Source: Oligoflexales bacterium (lineage in GTDB: Bacteria > Bdellovibrionota_B > Oligoflexia > Oligoflexales > JAGOVF01). From it: a DNA stretch of 55,674 nt. Positions 35,428 through 43,847 of this stretch are shown here, in pieces. The notes below the pieces were generated by a model. That model had not been told where the DNA came from and made no database searches. It saw nothing but the letters and a program-made list of their open reading frames with translations. Position 1 is the first letter of the stretch. Every line of letters starts with the position of its first letter. Made by a program: the position numbers and the translations under genes. The stretch covers positions 1-55,674 of the forward strand of contig JAGOVF010000003.1 in assembly GCA_018060885.1 (NCBI GenBank). Direction: 5' to 3'.

Positions 35428-36561
35428 TTATATGATAAGTTTTATGTCTAGGAGAAACCTTGGATCACGCTTAGTTTCATCAATACCGGCGGTTGTTCCG
35501 AGTTGCTCAGTATATGCAACAAACCTCACCTTCAACAAACGAACATCAAACTGAAAACCTCCGGTCAATTCTCCCTGGTGAAGTCCAGTTTGCAATTTGA
35601 GAATTTTTCCATAACCCCACTCGAGCCCTAAGTTAAATTTCTTAGAGTAGTGCTCAGGTTGATTGATGGCATGAGAATCTAGAGCTACCATCAGATAAGT
35701 TGCGTCTGTTTGAATTGGCTTTATGCTGATCCCAGTATTCACCGCAGGCAATCTTTCTTCGGGTGCAGCCAATGCACTCCCAGAAACGCTCATTTTTTTA
35801 TATTTAGTTCCACCGATATCCATAATGCTAATGCCAACAGTTGGCTCCATGGTTTTAATTGGAGTTAATAGTACACCAAAATCAAACCCAACACCTTGCC
35901 CGCCCTCAATGAAATCCTCGATTTTGGGGGAGTCGGACTCTTCGCCCTCTGTGCTTTTTGATCCTAAAGCTTGCAAAGTATCAATACTGAATTCATTATT
36001 AACTCCTCCGCGAGCTACATATTTTATCGAAGCTCCAACACTCAATCGCTCTTCAAAAAAATTGCGAGCATAAGTGATAGGCATTATCACTCTAGGACCA
36101 AAATCAAGTTCTGCTGATATTTGGCGGTGAAATACTGCAGACATAGCCGTTTCAAATCCAATGCCAAATCCAATGCCTGGAAAAATTAAGTGTGGGGTCC
36201 ATTGCAAACTTAAATGATGCGACTCACCAAAATGACTTTGAACAAAGTCCAAAATTTCAGTTTCATTTCCGCCGCTTCCTCCCATAACATCCATAAGCTC
36301 AGAGGCCATTTTTAGCGAGCCACTGGAAAATTCGAGGCCCAAGTCAAAAAAAGCGCCTGTCCACTCCTTAACACGAGCAATTCCTGCTGGATTATAGAAC
36401 AAAGCATTATAGTCGTCTGCAACAGCCACAAATGCATTTCCCATACCTAGGGGACGAGGACCAAAATGAGTCCAGCGCAATTCCTTGGCACTAGCTAGAT
36501 CATCTCGCATCCAGGCCAGTAAAAGCAGCAGAAGAGATAATTTTATTCTCGTAAAATTCAT
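35428..36561 (-). CDS. outer-membrane protein, PorV/FadL-like superfamily
   Basis: The 377-residue protein has a signal peptide (leucine-rich residues 7-18), then the hallmark GPRPLGMGNAFVAVADD followed by YNALFYNPAGIA. This start is typical of PorV/PorQ, TraF-like and FadL-like outer-membrane barrels. The rest is strand-rich and ends hydrophobic. FadL-type members import hydrophobic molecules, so fatty-acid uptake is one possibility, given the nearby TetR gene and the beta-oxidation-like pair, but PorV-type roles in secretion are equally possible. It is the first gene of a two-gene minus-strand unit and is divergent from the TetR gene. Confidence 0.75.
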   Translation of the reverse strand: MNFTRIKLSLLLLLLAWMRDDLASAKELRWTHFGPRPLGMGNAFVAVADDYNALFYNPAGIARVKEWTGAFFDLGLEFSSGSLKMASELMDVMGGSGGNETEILDFVQSHFGESHHLSLQWTPHLIFPGIGFGIGFETAMSAVFHRQISAELDFGPRVIMPITYARNFFEERLSVGASIKYVARGGVNNEFSIDTLQALGSKSTEGEESDSPKIEDFIEGGQGVGFDFGVLLTPIKTMEPTVGISIMDIGGTKYKKMSVSGSALAAPEERLPAVNTGISIKPIQTDATYLMVALDSHAINQPEHYSKKFNLGLEWGYGKILKLQTGLHQGELTGGFQFDVRLLKVRFVAYTEQLGTTAGIDETKRDPRFLLDIKLII

Positions 36562-36805
36562 AATACCCCTTAGTTTCTTGCGTCTGATTTCTTCTAGTTA
36601 TTACGTTTAGATCTAAACTCTGACCTAACTCTCGAATAAAGCGTAGTAAAATTGTATCGCTGATCAAGCCCAAATGCAAAATCTCGGTCTGATGTAGTGC
36701 CTGATTAAAATGGCTTTTTTAAAGCATCATCTACTTGTTTCTAAGCCAAGAAGCCGCTATGATGCCCGGCAACGATTCCTGGTTGCATTTTTGGGAGTTT
36801 TTGAA

Positions 36806-37399
36806 ATGTCAAAAGCGGACGTCGCCGCAGAGAGAAAAGCTCAAATTGTCCAAGCGACAGTTGAATGCATTGCAAAATTTGGTTACCACAATTTCTCAAT
36901 GCAGGATGTTGCAACCCTTGCAGGTGTGAGTAAGGGTATTATTCATTATTACTTTTTAAATAAAGATGATCTTCTTAAATCCGTACTCAGTCGAGTAGCT
37001 GGCGACATCGAAAAAGTGATGTTAAAGGAAATGGAAAAAACTCACACTCCTTTAGAAAAACTTAAAATATTTATTGAGGTAAGTTTAAATATCGTAAGAA
37101 ACACCAAAGAATACTACCAAGTGAACATGGATTTTTGGACGCAAATCAATCAAAATTCTGAGATTCGTAGTGTTATTGCAAAACATTATGAAAAATTCCG
37201 TGAAACTGTAAAAATCATTCTGCAAGAAGGCATTGAAGATGGCAGTTTCAAATCATGTGATCCGCAATATTACAGTTCAGTCGTTATCGCAATAATTGAC
37301 GGCGTCAGTTTACAATGGCTGTTTGACGAAAACACCTTCGAGTATGATAAAATGGTTGGCAAAGCAACGAGCTTTATTATTGAAGGCTTGCGTAGTTAG
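36806..37399 (+). CDS. TetR/AcrR-family transcriptional regulator
   Basis: The 198-residue protein has an N-terminal TetR helix-turn-helix at about 10-57 (IVQATVECIAKFGYHNFSMQ, then VATLAGVSKGIIHYYFLNKD) and a ligand-binding helical body. The frame opens with an ATG at 36710, but ATG at 36806 is chosen because GGGAG lies 8 bases before it and because the family rarely has a 32-residue leader. The gene is divergent from the PorV/FadL-like gene and is followed after 77 bases by the TPR-like gene and the thiolase/FadJ-like pair. TetR proteins often sense acyl-CoA, so control of a lipid-related locus is a reasonable guess. Confidence 0.9.
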   Translation: MSKADVAAERKAQIVQATVECIAKFGYHNFSMQDVATLAGVSKGIIHYYFLNKDDLLKSVLSRVAGDIEKVMLKEMEKTHTPLEKLKIFIEVSLNIVRNTKEYYQVNMDFWTQINQNSEIRSVIAKHYEKFRETVKIILQEGIEDGSFKSCDPQYYSSVVIAIIDGVSLQWLFDENTFEYDKMVGKATSFIIEGLRS

Positions 37400-37476
37400 C
37401 TTGGCTTAAAAATCATTTGAAGTTCTCAGCCAAGTTAATATCGGCTAAACATTTGAACTAAGCGATAACAGCTAAT

Positions 37477-38565
37477 ATGAGCAGTCAATTACAGATTGAA
37501 GAAGCACTAAATTTAGCCAAACAAGGCTCGGCTCTAGATAAGGATCAAGTCGATCGCGTACTCAAAACATTAGCTAATTTTGAATGTTGGGTTCCCTTTC
37601 AAAAACTAATAGAACAACACACAAGACATGGAGATCGAGCTGATCAATTACAAAGGCTCGTATGGTTTGCAAAAATTCAGTATCAAAACCTTTCTGATTT
37701 GCCAGGCTGCTTAAATTCGTGTGAACTCGTACTTAGACAAAATAAGCTTAACTATCAAAACTTTCGTAACGATGTCCTCTATCAAATAATCAACAACGAA
37801 GAATGGCCAACTGAAGCCGCTATATTAGAGCATATTTGTAATTTATTTCACGATCGCACTGATAGAGTAAGATGCCTAGAACGCCTTTGCTTAATCTACG
37901 AAAAAAAATTGCCAAAAGAAGACGAGCTTTCTGCAACTTACGAAAAATTACTTAGCACCGATGAAAACAACATTAAAGCCTTAAAATACTTTAAATTAGT
38001 TTACTCGCAAGAAAACGACTGGCTTCAAGTTCGTAAGATTTTAGAAAGGCTTTTAAAATTATCAGAAAAGAATGAGGCCTTTCGGGTTGCTCAGGAGCTC
38101 GCGTCTTTATTGATTTATCAAGTTGATGACGCAAAATCGGCTATAGAAATACTCGATAAATATTGTAAAAACAGCCCCCTTGACACAAGTAATTTATACT
38201 ATGATGCATTTTTCAATACAAAAAATTGGGATGCCTGTATTCGTATATTAGAACAACTTCTTCTAAAGTCGAAGCTGGCGAAGGAAAAGGCTATTTTAAA
38301 TTATCGACTTTCTGAGATTCTTAACTTCAAAGACGATCTGGCAAAGAGCATAGAAAAATGCGAATTAGCGCTAACTTTAGATCCAAAACTACTGGAAACA
38401 TACGAACATTTGATAGGCGTTTACCTCCTATTAAAAGATTGGAAAAATACCTATCGGATTCTCAAACTACTTAAACAAGAAATTCAGAACCTATTTGTCA
38501 GAGAGCGTCTTGCAGAAGCAATTTCCCGCATTGAGCGCTCAGTGTTAAACGCAAGACCTACTTAA
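37477..38565 (+). CDS. TPR/HAT-like helical repeat protein
   Basis: The 362-residue protein has no signal sequence and is built of degenerate tetratricopeptide-like helix pairs, seen in DRVRCLERLCLIYEKKLPKE, LKYFKLVYSQENDWLQVR, LLIYQVDDAKSAIEIL and YEHLIGVYLLLKDWKNTYRI. Such proteins act as scaffolds. It lies 77 bases after the TetR gene and 46 bases before the thiolase-like gene on the same strand, suggesting that it may hold or regulate that pair. No function is assigned beyond the fold. Confidence 0.65.
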   Translation: MSSQLQIEEALNLAKQGSALDKDQVDRVLKTLANFECWVPFQKLIEQHTRHGDRADQLQRLVWFAKIQYQNLSDLPGCLNSCELVLRQNKLNYQNFRNDVLYQIINNEEWPTEAAILEHICNLFHDRTDRVRCLERLCLIYEKKLPKEDELSATYEKLLSTDENNIKALKYFKLVYSQENDWLQVRKILERLLKLSEKNEAFRVAQELASLLIYQVDDAKSAIEILDKYCKNSPLDTSNLYYDAFFNTKNWDACIRILEQLLLKSKLAKEKAILNYRLSEILNFKDDLAKSIEKCELALTLDPKLLETYEHLIGVYLLLKDWKNTYRILKLLKQEIQNLFVRERLAEAISRIERSVLNARPT

Positions 38566-38611
38566 TAACAAGAGACTTACAAGCATTGTTTCATATGTGC
38601 ACCGGAGAAAA

Positions 38612-39661
38612 ATGGAAAAAAACACTAGAGTTTCAATCCTTGAAGCCGAGCAAAAAGCGACCATTTCTGGCTATCTGCACCTTCCCCCGTTTTTTAATCT
38701 CGAAAAAGTAATCGCAACTTCCATGCTCGAGCATTTGACTAGTTTAAATAACCAATTTGAATCTATTACGATTTTTACCGAAGAAAATCTCAATCTAGAA
38801 CTTTTACAAAATTTACTACCAAACAATCCACAAATCATACTTCATCGCTTAGATTTTGCGCATTTTTTTGATTTTATTATCAATCATCGAGGCAAACATT
38901 TGTTCGGACTATTTGGAGCTCATCGCCCCATATCAAAAACAGCTTTAAAATACCTGAGAAATCTATCGCACGATTTAATTCTCCTAAATTATAAAAATTT
39001 TAAAATCGACAGTCGCTATACGATGAAAAACATAGAATTTTTAAAGGGACTTGAATTATCATCTTCGCAATCTTTCATTGCAGAGGAAAAGCCTGGGAAA
39101 GTAGGCTCAATAAAAATACACTCACCAACAAAAGTACAGAGTAGAATTCAAGATGAAGCATATTATGCAAGTGATTTAAACCAAAATGAAGCACCAAGAG
39201 ACGTTAAAAAAAGCACTTATCAACGTTGGAATATAGCTGCCGGATCAATTTTTCTAAATACTGAGGCTAGTTCAAATATAACTTCAAACATCAATCAAGA
39301 AATTTCTGCGACGAAAATTCATTTAAACGTAAATGAAGCACCTAATATCAACCTAATGTCTTTGATTGCAGAAAAAATTAATTCTTTTTTGGAAAATTAT
39401 TACAATAAAAATTGCGATATTAACTTAGCAATAAGTTCCCCATATGCAATTTTAGTAGATGCATTAATAGAAAAAATGACCTCAATACTACCCGACAGTA
39501 AACTAAATATTTATAGCTTTGATTTTTTAAGTTTGGAAGGGTGGTCGCCCGCTCTTACCTTTTACAATTTACTTTATTTTCACAAAGACCCATTGATATT
39601 TGTAAACTTTGGTTCCTACCCAAATATAGATTTAGTCGCAATCAAAAAGGCCAAAGGATGA
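38612..39661 (+). CDS. divergent thiolase-like protein (FadA/FadI architecture), catalytic motifs lost
   Basis: At first sight unknown, this protein tracks the thiolase chain by order and spacing. The start TRVSILEAEQKATISG plus NLEKVIATSMLEHLTSL corresponds to RVAIVxGxRTPFG plus LSALDLGALVIRELL. Next come HRLDFAHFFDFI where the nucleophile CxS segment is expected and FGAHRPISKTALKYLRNL near the FadI ADSxSDxPI region. The C-terminal part has LNIYSFDFLSLEGWSPALTF in place of VNxxGGAISLGHPxGATG. The nucleophilic Cys and the HPxG His are gone. The protein has about 349 residues, shorter than FadI (about 430). ATG at 38612 is preferred over GTG at 38597 because GGAG lies 5 bases before it. Homology is an inference from pattern, and a profile search should settle it. 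Confidence 0.5.
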   Translation: MEKNTRVSILEAEQKATISGYLHLPPFFNLEKVIATSMLEHLTSLNNQFESITIFTEENLNLELLQNLLPNNPQIILHRLDFAHFFDFIINHRGKHLFGLFGAHRPISKTALKYLRNLSHDLILLNYKNFKIDSRYTMKNIEFLKGLELSSSQSFIAEEKPGKVGSIKIHSPTKVQSRIQDEAYYASDLNQNEAPRDVKKSTYQRWNIAAGSIFLNTEASSNITSNINQEISATKIHLNVNEAPNINLMSLIAEKINSFLENYYNKNCDINLAISSPYAILVDALIEKMTSILPDSKLNIYSFDFLSLEGWSPALTFYNLLYFHKDPLIFVNFGSYPNIDLVAIKKAKG

Positions 39662-39665
39662 CGCC

Positions 39666-41573
39666 TTGGAAATAGTTCAAAACAGTCCGCTAGCCGGCAT
39701 CAGCATTATAGAATTCTCAGGTAATGGACATTTGCTTCATCCAGATAATATAAAATTATTCGATATAATAAAATCTACACTTGAAAAAATTGACCAAGGA
39801 CAGCTTCAGCTGGTGTTGCTTTATGCGAAAAAGTCGCACGAAGATTGCAGTCAAAATTGGCTTTCATACCTTAATGGTGATGTACTTCGTTACACCTTAA
39901 CACAGCACATTACTAAATATCGACTACTGCTAAATGAAGTAAAAAAAAGCAAAATTCCGTGGGTCTTTATTGCAGACCAAGATTGTTTGGGATCGGTTTT
40001 TGAACTGGCTTTATACTGCAGGCTAAGATTGTGGTTTTCAACAAATGCAAATGTTGGATTCCCCGAAATTAACTATGGTTTCTTCCCACCTTTAGGATCA
40101 CTCGAGTTTAATCAATTAGCATCACAGATTTTTCTTAAAATAGGAGAAAGCTTTGGAGTCTTTTCTGCAGAAGAGGCCGAGAAATTAGGCTTAATTGACA
40201 AAGTCATTAATTTTAAGGAATGGCAAACTAAACTTAATCTTTTTGTTGAAACTTATATTCCAAATCTATTGGCCGAAAGAAAGCTCACTGGAAAATTACG
40301 TCTTCATGCAAAGACCTTGGACAAGCTACTAGCAAAGGCGAAAGTTTTAAGAAAAACTCCTTTAGGTGAAGACCAAAGATTCTTACGCGATCGCAGCCCA
40401 TATTGGGTCGACTATATAAATTTTTTGAAACAAAAAGATCGTTTGCCTGAAGTTCTACAAACTTCTTATCATGCCGTTTATGAGCATGCTAGCGAGCAAC
40501 TAACCAATGCAAATTACATAAGCTTTCTTTTGAGCTCGAGAGAAAAATCAAAATTACGCTATCCTGCACAAGGAAATTCAATTCAAACGATTCTTATTAT
40601 CTGCCACGATGCTCCACCACCTAAAAATTCATTGTTAAGAATTTTTGAAAGCAAAAGAAATATTGTTCTAGCGGCCGAAAGCCAAAGTAATTTAGTCCGA
40701 AACATTGAAATTATTTATCACAGATTCTCGAATCTATTGTCTCAACAAGAGCTAAATGATTTTTGGCATCGTCGCGTCACCTGGCAAATGCACGAATTTA
40801 GCGAGTCTTTGCTACCTGTTTTTAAATGGGATTTAAACCACAATCTTATTTTAAAAATTAGAGATAAAAATTTCTTCTTTTCAAATCTTGAATCTAATTT
40901 TCAGTCATATAGCTCTACTTTTTACGAGCACTGTGGAAGCTTAGGATCAGAGCCAGAAGAAATTATTAGCCTGGCAACAATAGTTTCAAAGGGAATTATA
41001 GTCACAAAGCCATTTGGCCAAAGCCGTATGTCTGTATCTACCCTTGTAAAGTTTCTCTTTCTACAAGAACTAATTGCCCTAACAGAAAAACAAGGACGTA
41101 GCCTTACACAGCTGCTAGAAGCACTTAAGGATTCCGGATGGAAGTCGGTATCGGCGCGAGATCACTGGGACCTCTTCCTTGCACAGGAAAATCTTTCATT
41201 TAGTCCTTCCGCTGATGAACAAAGCCTGCTTAATCAATTTGTCGAGCAAAAAATAGTTGAGTTACTTGATTTTAGCTCTATCGAGCAAATGTCGATAGCA
41301 AAACGTAACGGAAAAGAGCGTTGGAACCCGACTAGAGTCAGCATACACATGTCAATATTTTGTGGCTTAGTTACAAAATTCCTCGTCGCAGCAAATTTGT
41401 GTCAAAGTTACCAAGCTGCAAACTTTTTAACAGCAAAAATCGTAGGTTTTCCTATTGATTTGGGAACCCCCCTAGGCATGCACAATAGGTATAATGAAAG
41501 TAGATTAATTTATCACATAAAGTTAAATTGGCCGAGTTTAGATCCTAGTTTTTGCTTAAAACACATCCCATAA
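39666..41573 (+). CDS. divergent FadJ/FadB-like multifunctional protein with degenerate catalytic motifs
   Basis: The 635-residue protein has an N-terminal crotonase domain (about 10-200): WVFIADQDCLGSVFELAL, NVGFPEINYGFFPPLG and FSAEEAEKLGLIDKVI match enoyl-CoA hydratase blocks, but the oxyanion glycines are mostly lost. A middle segment aligns with the hydroxyacyl-CoA dehydrogenase Rossmann domain, yet its glycine loop is replaced by IICHDAPPPK and no HFxxP catalytic motif is seen. The C-terminal part (SEPEEIISLATIVSKGIIVT, QSRMSVSTLVKFLFLQELIA, FPIDLGTPLG) matches the dimerisation domain. FadJ is about 715 residues. TTG at 39666 is chosen since AAAGGA (39653-39658) lies 7 bases before it. 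It follows the thiolase-like gene by four bases, the order of fadI-fadJ. Confidence 0.6.
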   Translation: MEIVQNSPLAGISIIEFSGNGHLLHPDNIKLFDIIKSTLEKIDQGQLQLVLLYAKKSHEDCSQNWLSYLNGDVLRYTLTQHITKYRLLLNEVKKSKIPWVFIADQDCLGSVFELALYCRLRLWFSTNANVGFPEINYGFFPPLGSLEFNQLASQIFLKIGESFGVFSAEEAEKLGLIDKVINFKEWQTKLNLFVETYIPNLLAERKLTGKLRLHAKTLDKLLAKAKVLRKTPLGEDQRFLRDRSPYWVDYINFLKQKDRLPEVLQTSYHAVYEHASEQLTNANYISFLLSSREKSKLRYPAQGNSIQTILIICHDAPPPKNSLLRIFESKRNIVLAAESQSNLVRNIEIIYHRFSNLLSQQELNDFWHRRVTWQMHEFSESLLPVFKWDLNHNLILKIRDKNFFFSNLESNFQSYSSTFYEHCGSLGSEPEEIISLATIVSKGIIVTKPFGQSRMSVSTLVKFLFLQELIALTEKQGRSLTQLLEALKDSGWKSVSARDHWDLFLAQENLSFSPSADEQSLLNQFVEQKIVELLDFSSIEQMSIAKRNGKERWNPTRVSIHMSIFCGLVTKFLVAANLCQSYQAANFLTAKIVGFPIDLGTPLGMHNRYNESRLIYHIKLNWPSLDPSFCLKHIP

Positions 41574-41577
41574 TTCT

Positions 41578-42528
41578 TTGGACAAAACTTTGGAAAAATC
41601 ATTATTCGAAAAGCGCCTAACAGAATCTGCAAATCTGCTCGGAAATTCTATTTGTCTAGGCATAGACCCACACTTTAAATCAGAAGTTCCCCAATTTTTT
41701 AAACAAGAAATGTCTCGGATTAGCATTCAAGAATTTTTATTAAATTTCTCTTATAGCTGCATAGATGCCGCACGCGGGCTAGTGCCTATCGTGAAATTTC
41801 AAAGCGCTCTATTTGAGCAGTATGGTAGTGAAGGCATTGCCGCACTGGAAAAAGGTGTTTCTTACGCTCGTGCAAAGTCTGTTTTAACAATCCTTGACGC
41901 AAAGCGTTGCGATATATCGACAACAATGCAAGCCTATGGCACATATGCTTTTGAATATTGTCAGGCAGATGCTTTAACGATTATAGGTTACATGGGAAGT
42001 GATACCTTAAATGCACTTATTCCATGGATGCATCAAGGCAAGTTCATTTATTTGGTTTTATATAGTTCAAACTTAAGTGGACAAACGCTACAACAAAAAG
42101 TATTGGGAGAAGTAACAACTGTACCTGCAAATAAAATTTCTACCAGCGCAGCGGCGCTATTCGATCACTTTATAACATTTTGTCGAAAAAACAATATCAG
42201 CAATTCTTTAGGTTTTGTGATTGGAGCCGAATATTTCACCCAAAAAAAATACTTTACTCTACTCGAACAATTTTCGAAAAGCCTCTTATTGATACCCGGA
42301 TTTGGCGCCCAGGGTCTAAATTACTCAGACGTCGCAGCTGAATTGAAACATCTTCTTAAAAAAGATACTTATGTGACTTCACAATCTCGCTCGCTTTTAG
42401 GAATAGGATTGAAAAAATTAGACAACAAAATAGAGGGCGTTAAAAGTTGGCAAGACTACTCTTCTTATGTTGCCTCTAATATTAAAAAGCAAATTCAAAT
42501 TTTTAAATCTGTGGTCAATCTGCAATAG
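41578..42528 (+). CDS. pyrF: orotidine 5'-phosphate decarboxylase, type 2
   Basis: PyrF makes UMP from OMP in pyrimidine synthesis. The 316-residue protein is of the longer second bacterial type. It shows the start SICLGIDPHF, the Lys of IVKFQSALFEQYG (K73) and the catalytic DxKxxD in LTILDAKRCDIS (D107, K109, D112), plus IPGFGAQG for phosphate binding. The start is TTG at 41578, four bases after the FadJ-like stop; a second TTG at 41590 is possible. It is probably co-transcribed with the FadJ-like gene. Apart from position no functional link to that pair is evident. Confidence 0.92.
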   Translation: MDKTLEKSLFEKRLTESANLLGNSICLGIDPHFKSEVPQFFKQEMSRISIQEFLLNFSYSCIDAARGLVPIVKFQSALFEQYGSEGIAALEKGVSYARAKSVLTILDAKRCDISTTMQAYGTYAFEYCQADALTIIGYMGSDTLNALIPWMHQGKFIYLVLYSSNLSGQTLQQKVLGEVTTVPANKISTSAAALFDHFITFCRKNNISNSLGFVIGAEYFTQKKYFTLLEQFSKSLLLIPGFGAQGLNYSDVAAELKHLLKKDTYVTSQSRSLLGIGLKKLDNKIEGVKSWQDYSSYVASNIKKQIQIFKSVVNLQ

Positions 42529-42541
42529 TCCAAAATATTTT

Positions 42542-42566
42542 GTGTCGAAAAAGACACGTTTTGTTT
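42542..42566 (+). terminator. candidate rho-independent terminator after pyrF
   Basis: GTGTC (42542-42546) pairs with GACAC (42553-42557) around GAAAAA and is followed by GTTTTGTTT. The stem is short (5 bp) but sits 14 bases past the pyrF stop and before the lpxC promoter region, so termination is plausible. Confidence 0.4.
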
Positions 42567-42740
42567 GCGTGTTGAGCTTTCTATTAAAGGTGTTTCGGCT
42601 ATAAAGCGCCCACAGTAATTGTTTTTCTCAAAACAGCTTATCCCCGCTCAACACCTCCGAAGTGGCACGATTTTTGCTGCACTTCTCTGAAGAAATAGAA
42701 TAGCGACCGGCCAGTACTTGGTGTCGTTGTAAGGAGCAAA

Positions 42741-43661
42741 ATGCAGTATCAAAGAACTTTAAATAGACCCATTAAGTTTCGTGGAGTCGGCCTCCACTCC
42801 GGCAAACTCGTCGATATTGCGGTTTTCCCCACCGAAGCGGATCATGGAATTGTTTTTCAAAGAACGGATAAAAGCTATCCACCCATCAAAGCCATCCCAG
42901 AAAATATTTTAACTACGAACCTTAACACCACCCTAGGATTTGGAGACAACTCAATCTCCACGATAGAACATCTTATGGCAGCTTTTTCAGGGCTGGGTAT
43001 CGATAATGCCTTAGTCAAAGTTAATGCTTCAGAAATTCCAATACTTGATGGAAGTGCAGCTCCTTTTATCGATATTCTCCTTATTGCGGGATCTAAAAGG
43101 TTGCCGGTATTTAAGAAAAAGATTTTAGTCATTAAACCTTTTGAAATAGTTTCCGGAGATAGTCGAATAACAATAGAGCCGAACGACAACGAAGAATTAG
43201 AATTCTCTTGTTATATTAATTTTTCAAATAGCCAAGCAATAGGCGAACAAAAACTTAAATTTACTCTTAAAGAAAATAGTATATTTGATATATGTGAAGC
43301 TCGCACATTCTGTCATATAAAAGATGTTGAATATATGAGAACGCATGGACTGGCTTTAGGCGGATCGCTTGACAATGCGGTTGTTGTGGACGATTTAAAA
43401 GTAATGAATGCTGAAGGCTTAAGGTTCAACGATGAATTTGTTCGCCACAAAATGCTGGATTGCATCGGCGACTTAGCACTATTAAATGCACAAATCATCG
43501 GAAAAATAACTTTGCATAAACCGGGACATGGTTTGCACGCAAAATTCACTCAACAATTTGAAAAACTTGAGGATCAAGTCTGGAAGCAAGTTAAAGGCGA
43601 AAGTCCAAGTCGCTTGTTATTTAAGCGCTCAAGCACTCAATTTAAGCCAGCAATTGCCTAA
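42741..43661 (+). CDS. lpxC: UDP-3-O-acyl-N-acetylglucosamine deacetylase
   Basis: LpxC is the zinc deacetylase that commits the cell to lipid A synthesis, so the organism makes LPS. The 306-residue protein has the full set: GVGLHSG near the start, the first zinc His in STIEHLMAAFSGLGI (H77), IPILDGSAAPF, FCHIKDVEYMRTHGLALGG, HKMLDCIGDLALL with the second His and the Asp ligand, and KPGHGLHAKF with the catalytic His. AAGGAG precedes the ATG. It is a single gene behind its own 212-base intergenic region and is followed by a cluster of dispersed repeats. Confidence 0.97.
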   Translation: MQYQRTLNRPIKFRGVGLHSGKLVDIAVFPTEADHGIVFQRTDKSYPPIKAIPENILTTNLNTTLGFGDNSISTIEHLMAAFSGLGIDNALVKVNASEIPILDGSAAPFIDILLIAGSKRLPVFKKKILVIKPFEIVSGDSRITIEPNDNEELEFSCYINFSNSQAIGEQKLKFTLKENSIFDICEARTFCHIKDVEYMRTHGLALGGSLDNAVVVDDLKVMNAEGLRFNDEFVRHKMLDCIGDLALLNAQIIGKITLHKPGHGLHAKFTQQFEKLEDQVWKQVKGESPSRLLFKRSSTQFKPAIA

Positions 43662-43670
43662 ATACACAGC

Positions 43671-43847
43671 TGTCATCCTGAGCGAACGCGAAGGACCTCA
43701 TGTCATCCTGAGCGAACGCGAAGGATCTGTAATTTGAAAAAGTTACTTCGAGCAAAAGATCCTTCGCTTCACTCAGGATGACAGGTTATTCAGGATGACG
43801 GGTTATTCAGGATGACAGAAGGTCCTTCGCGTTCGCTCAGGATGACG
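43671..43847. repeat. cluster of 28-base dispersed repeats, two direct and two inverted
   Basis: Four copies of a unit reading TGTCATCCTGAGCGAACGCG then AAGGAYCT are present: direct at 43671-43698 and 43701-43728, inverted at 43757-43783 (variant) and 43820-43847. Two short fragments of the form TTCAGGATGACR lie between the inverted copies (43788-43817). Copies 1 and 4 are a perfect 27-base inverted match, so the block can fold into one large cruciform or hairpin. It lies between convergent lpxC and the MFS gene, and the last copy supplies the MFS stop codon. It resembles short palindromic repeats scattered through many bacterial genomes. No transposase is present. Confidence 0.85.

Noticed and set aside
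36710..36805. 32-residue N-terminal extension of the TetR protein
   Set aside because: No ribosome-binding site for the ATG at 36710 and the extension is not typical of the family; ATG 36806 has GGGAG at good distance.
37400..37434. CTTGGCT/AGCCAAG as a terminator after the TetR gene
   Set aside because: The loop would be 21 bases and no U-tract follows.
38612..41573. The pair as simple decayed pseudogenes
   Set aside because: Both frames are intact over 350 and 635 codons, with good ribosome-binding sites and tight spacing, so they are expressed-looking genes under selection rather than relics.
43671..43847. CRISPR array
   Set aside because: Units occur in both orientations, spacers are absent or irregular, and no cas genes are present. 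They are dispersed palindromic repeats.
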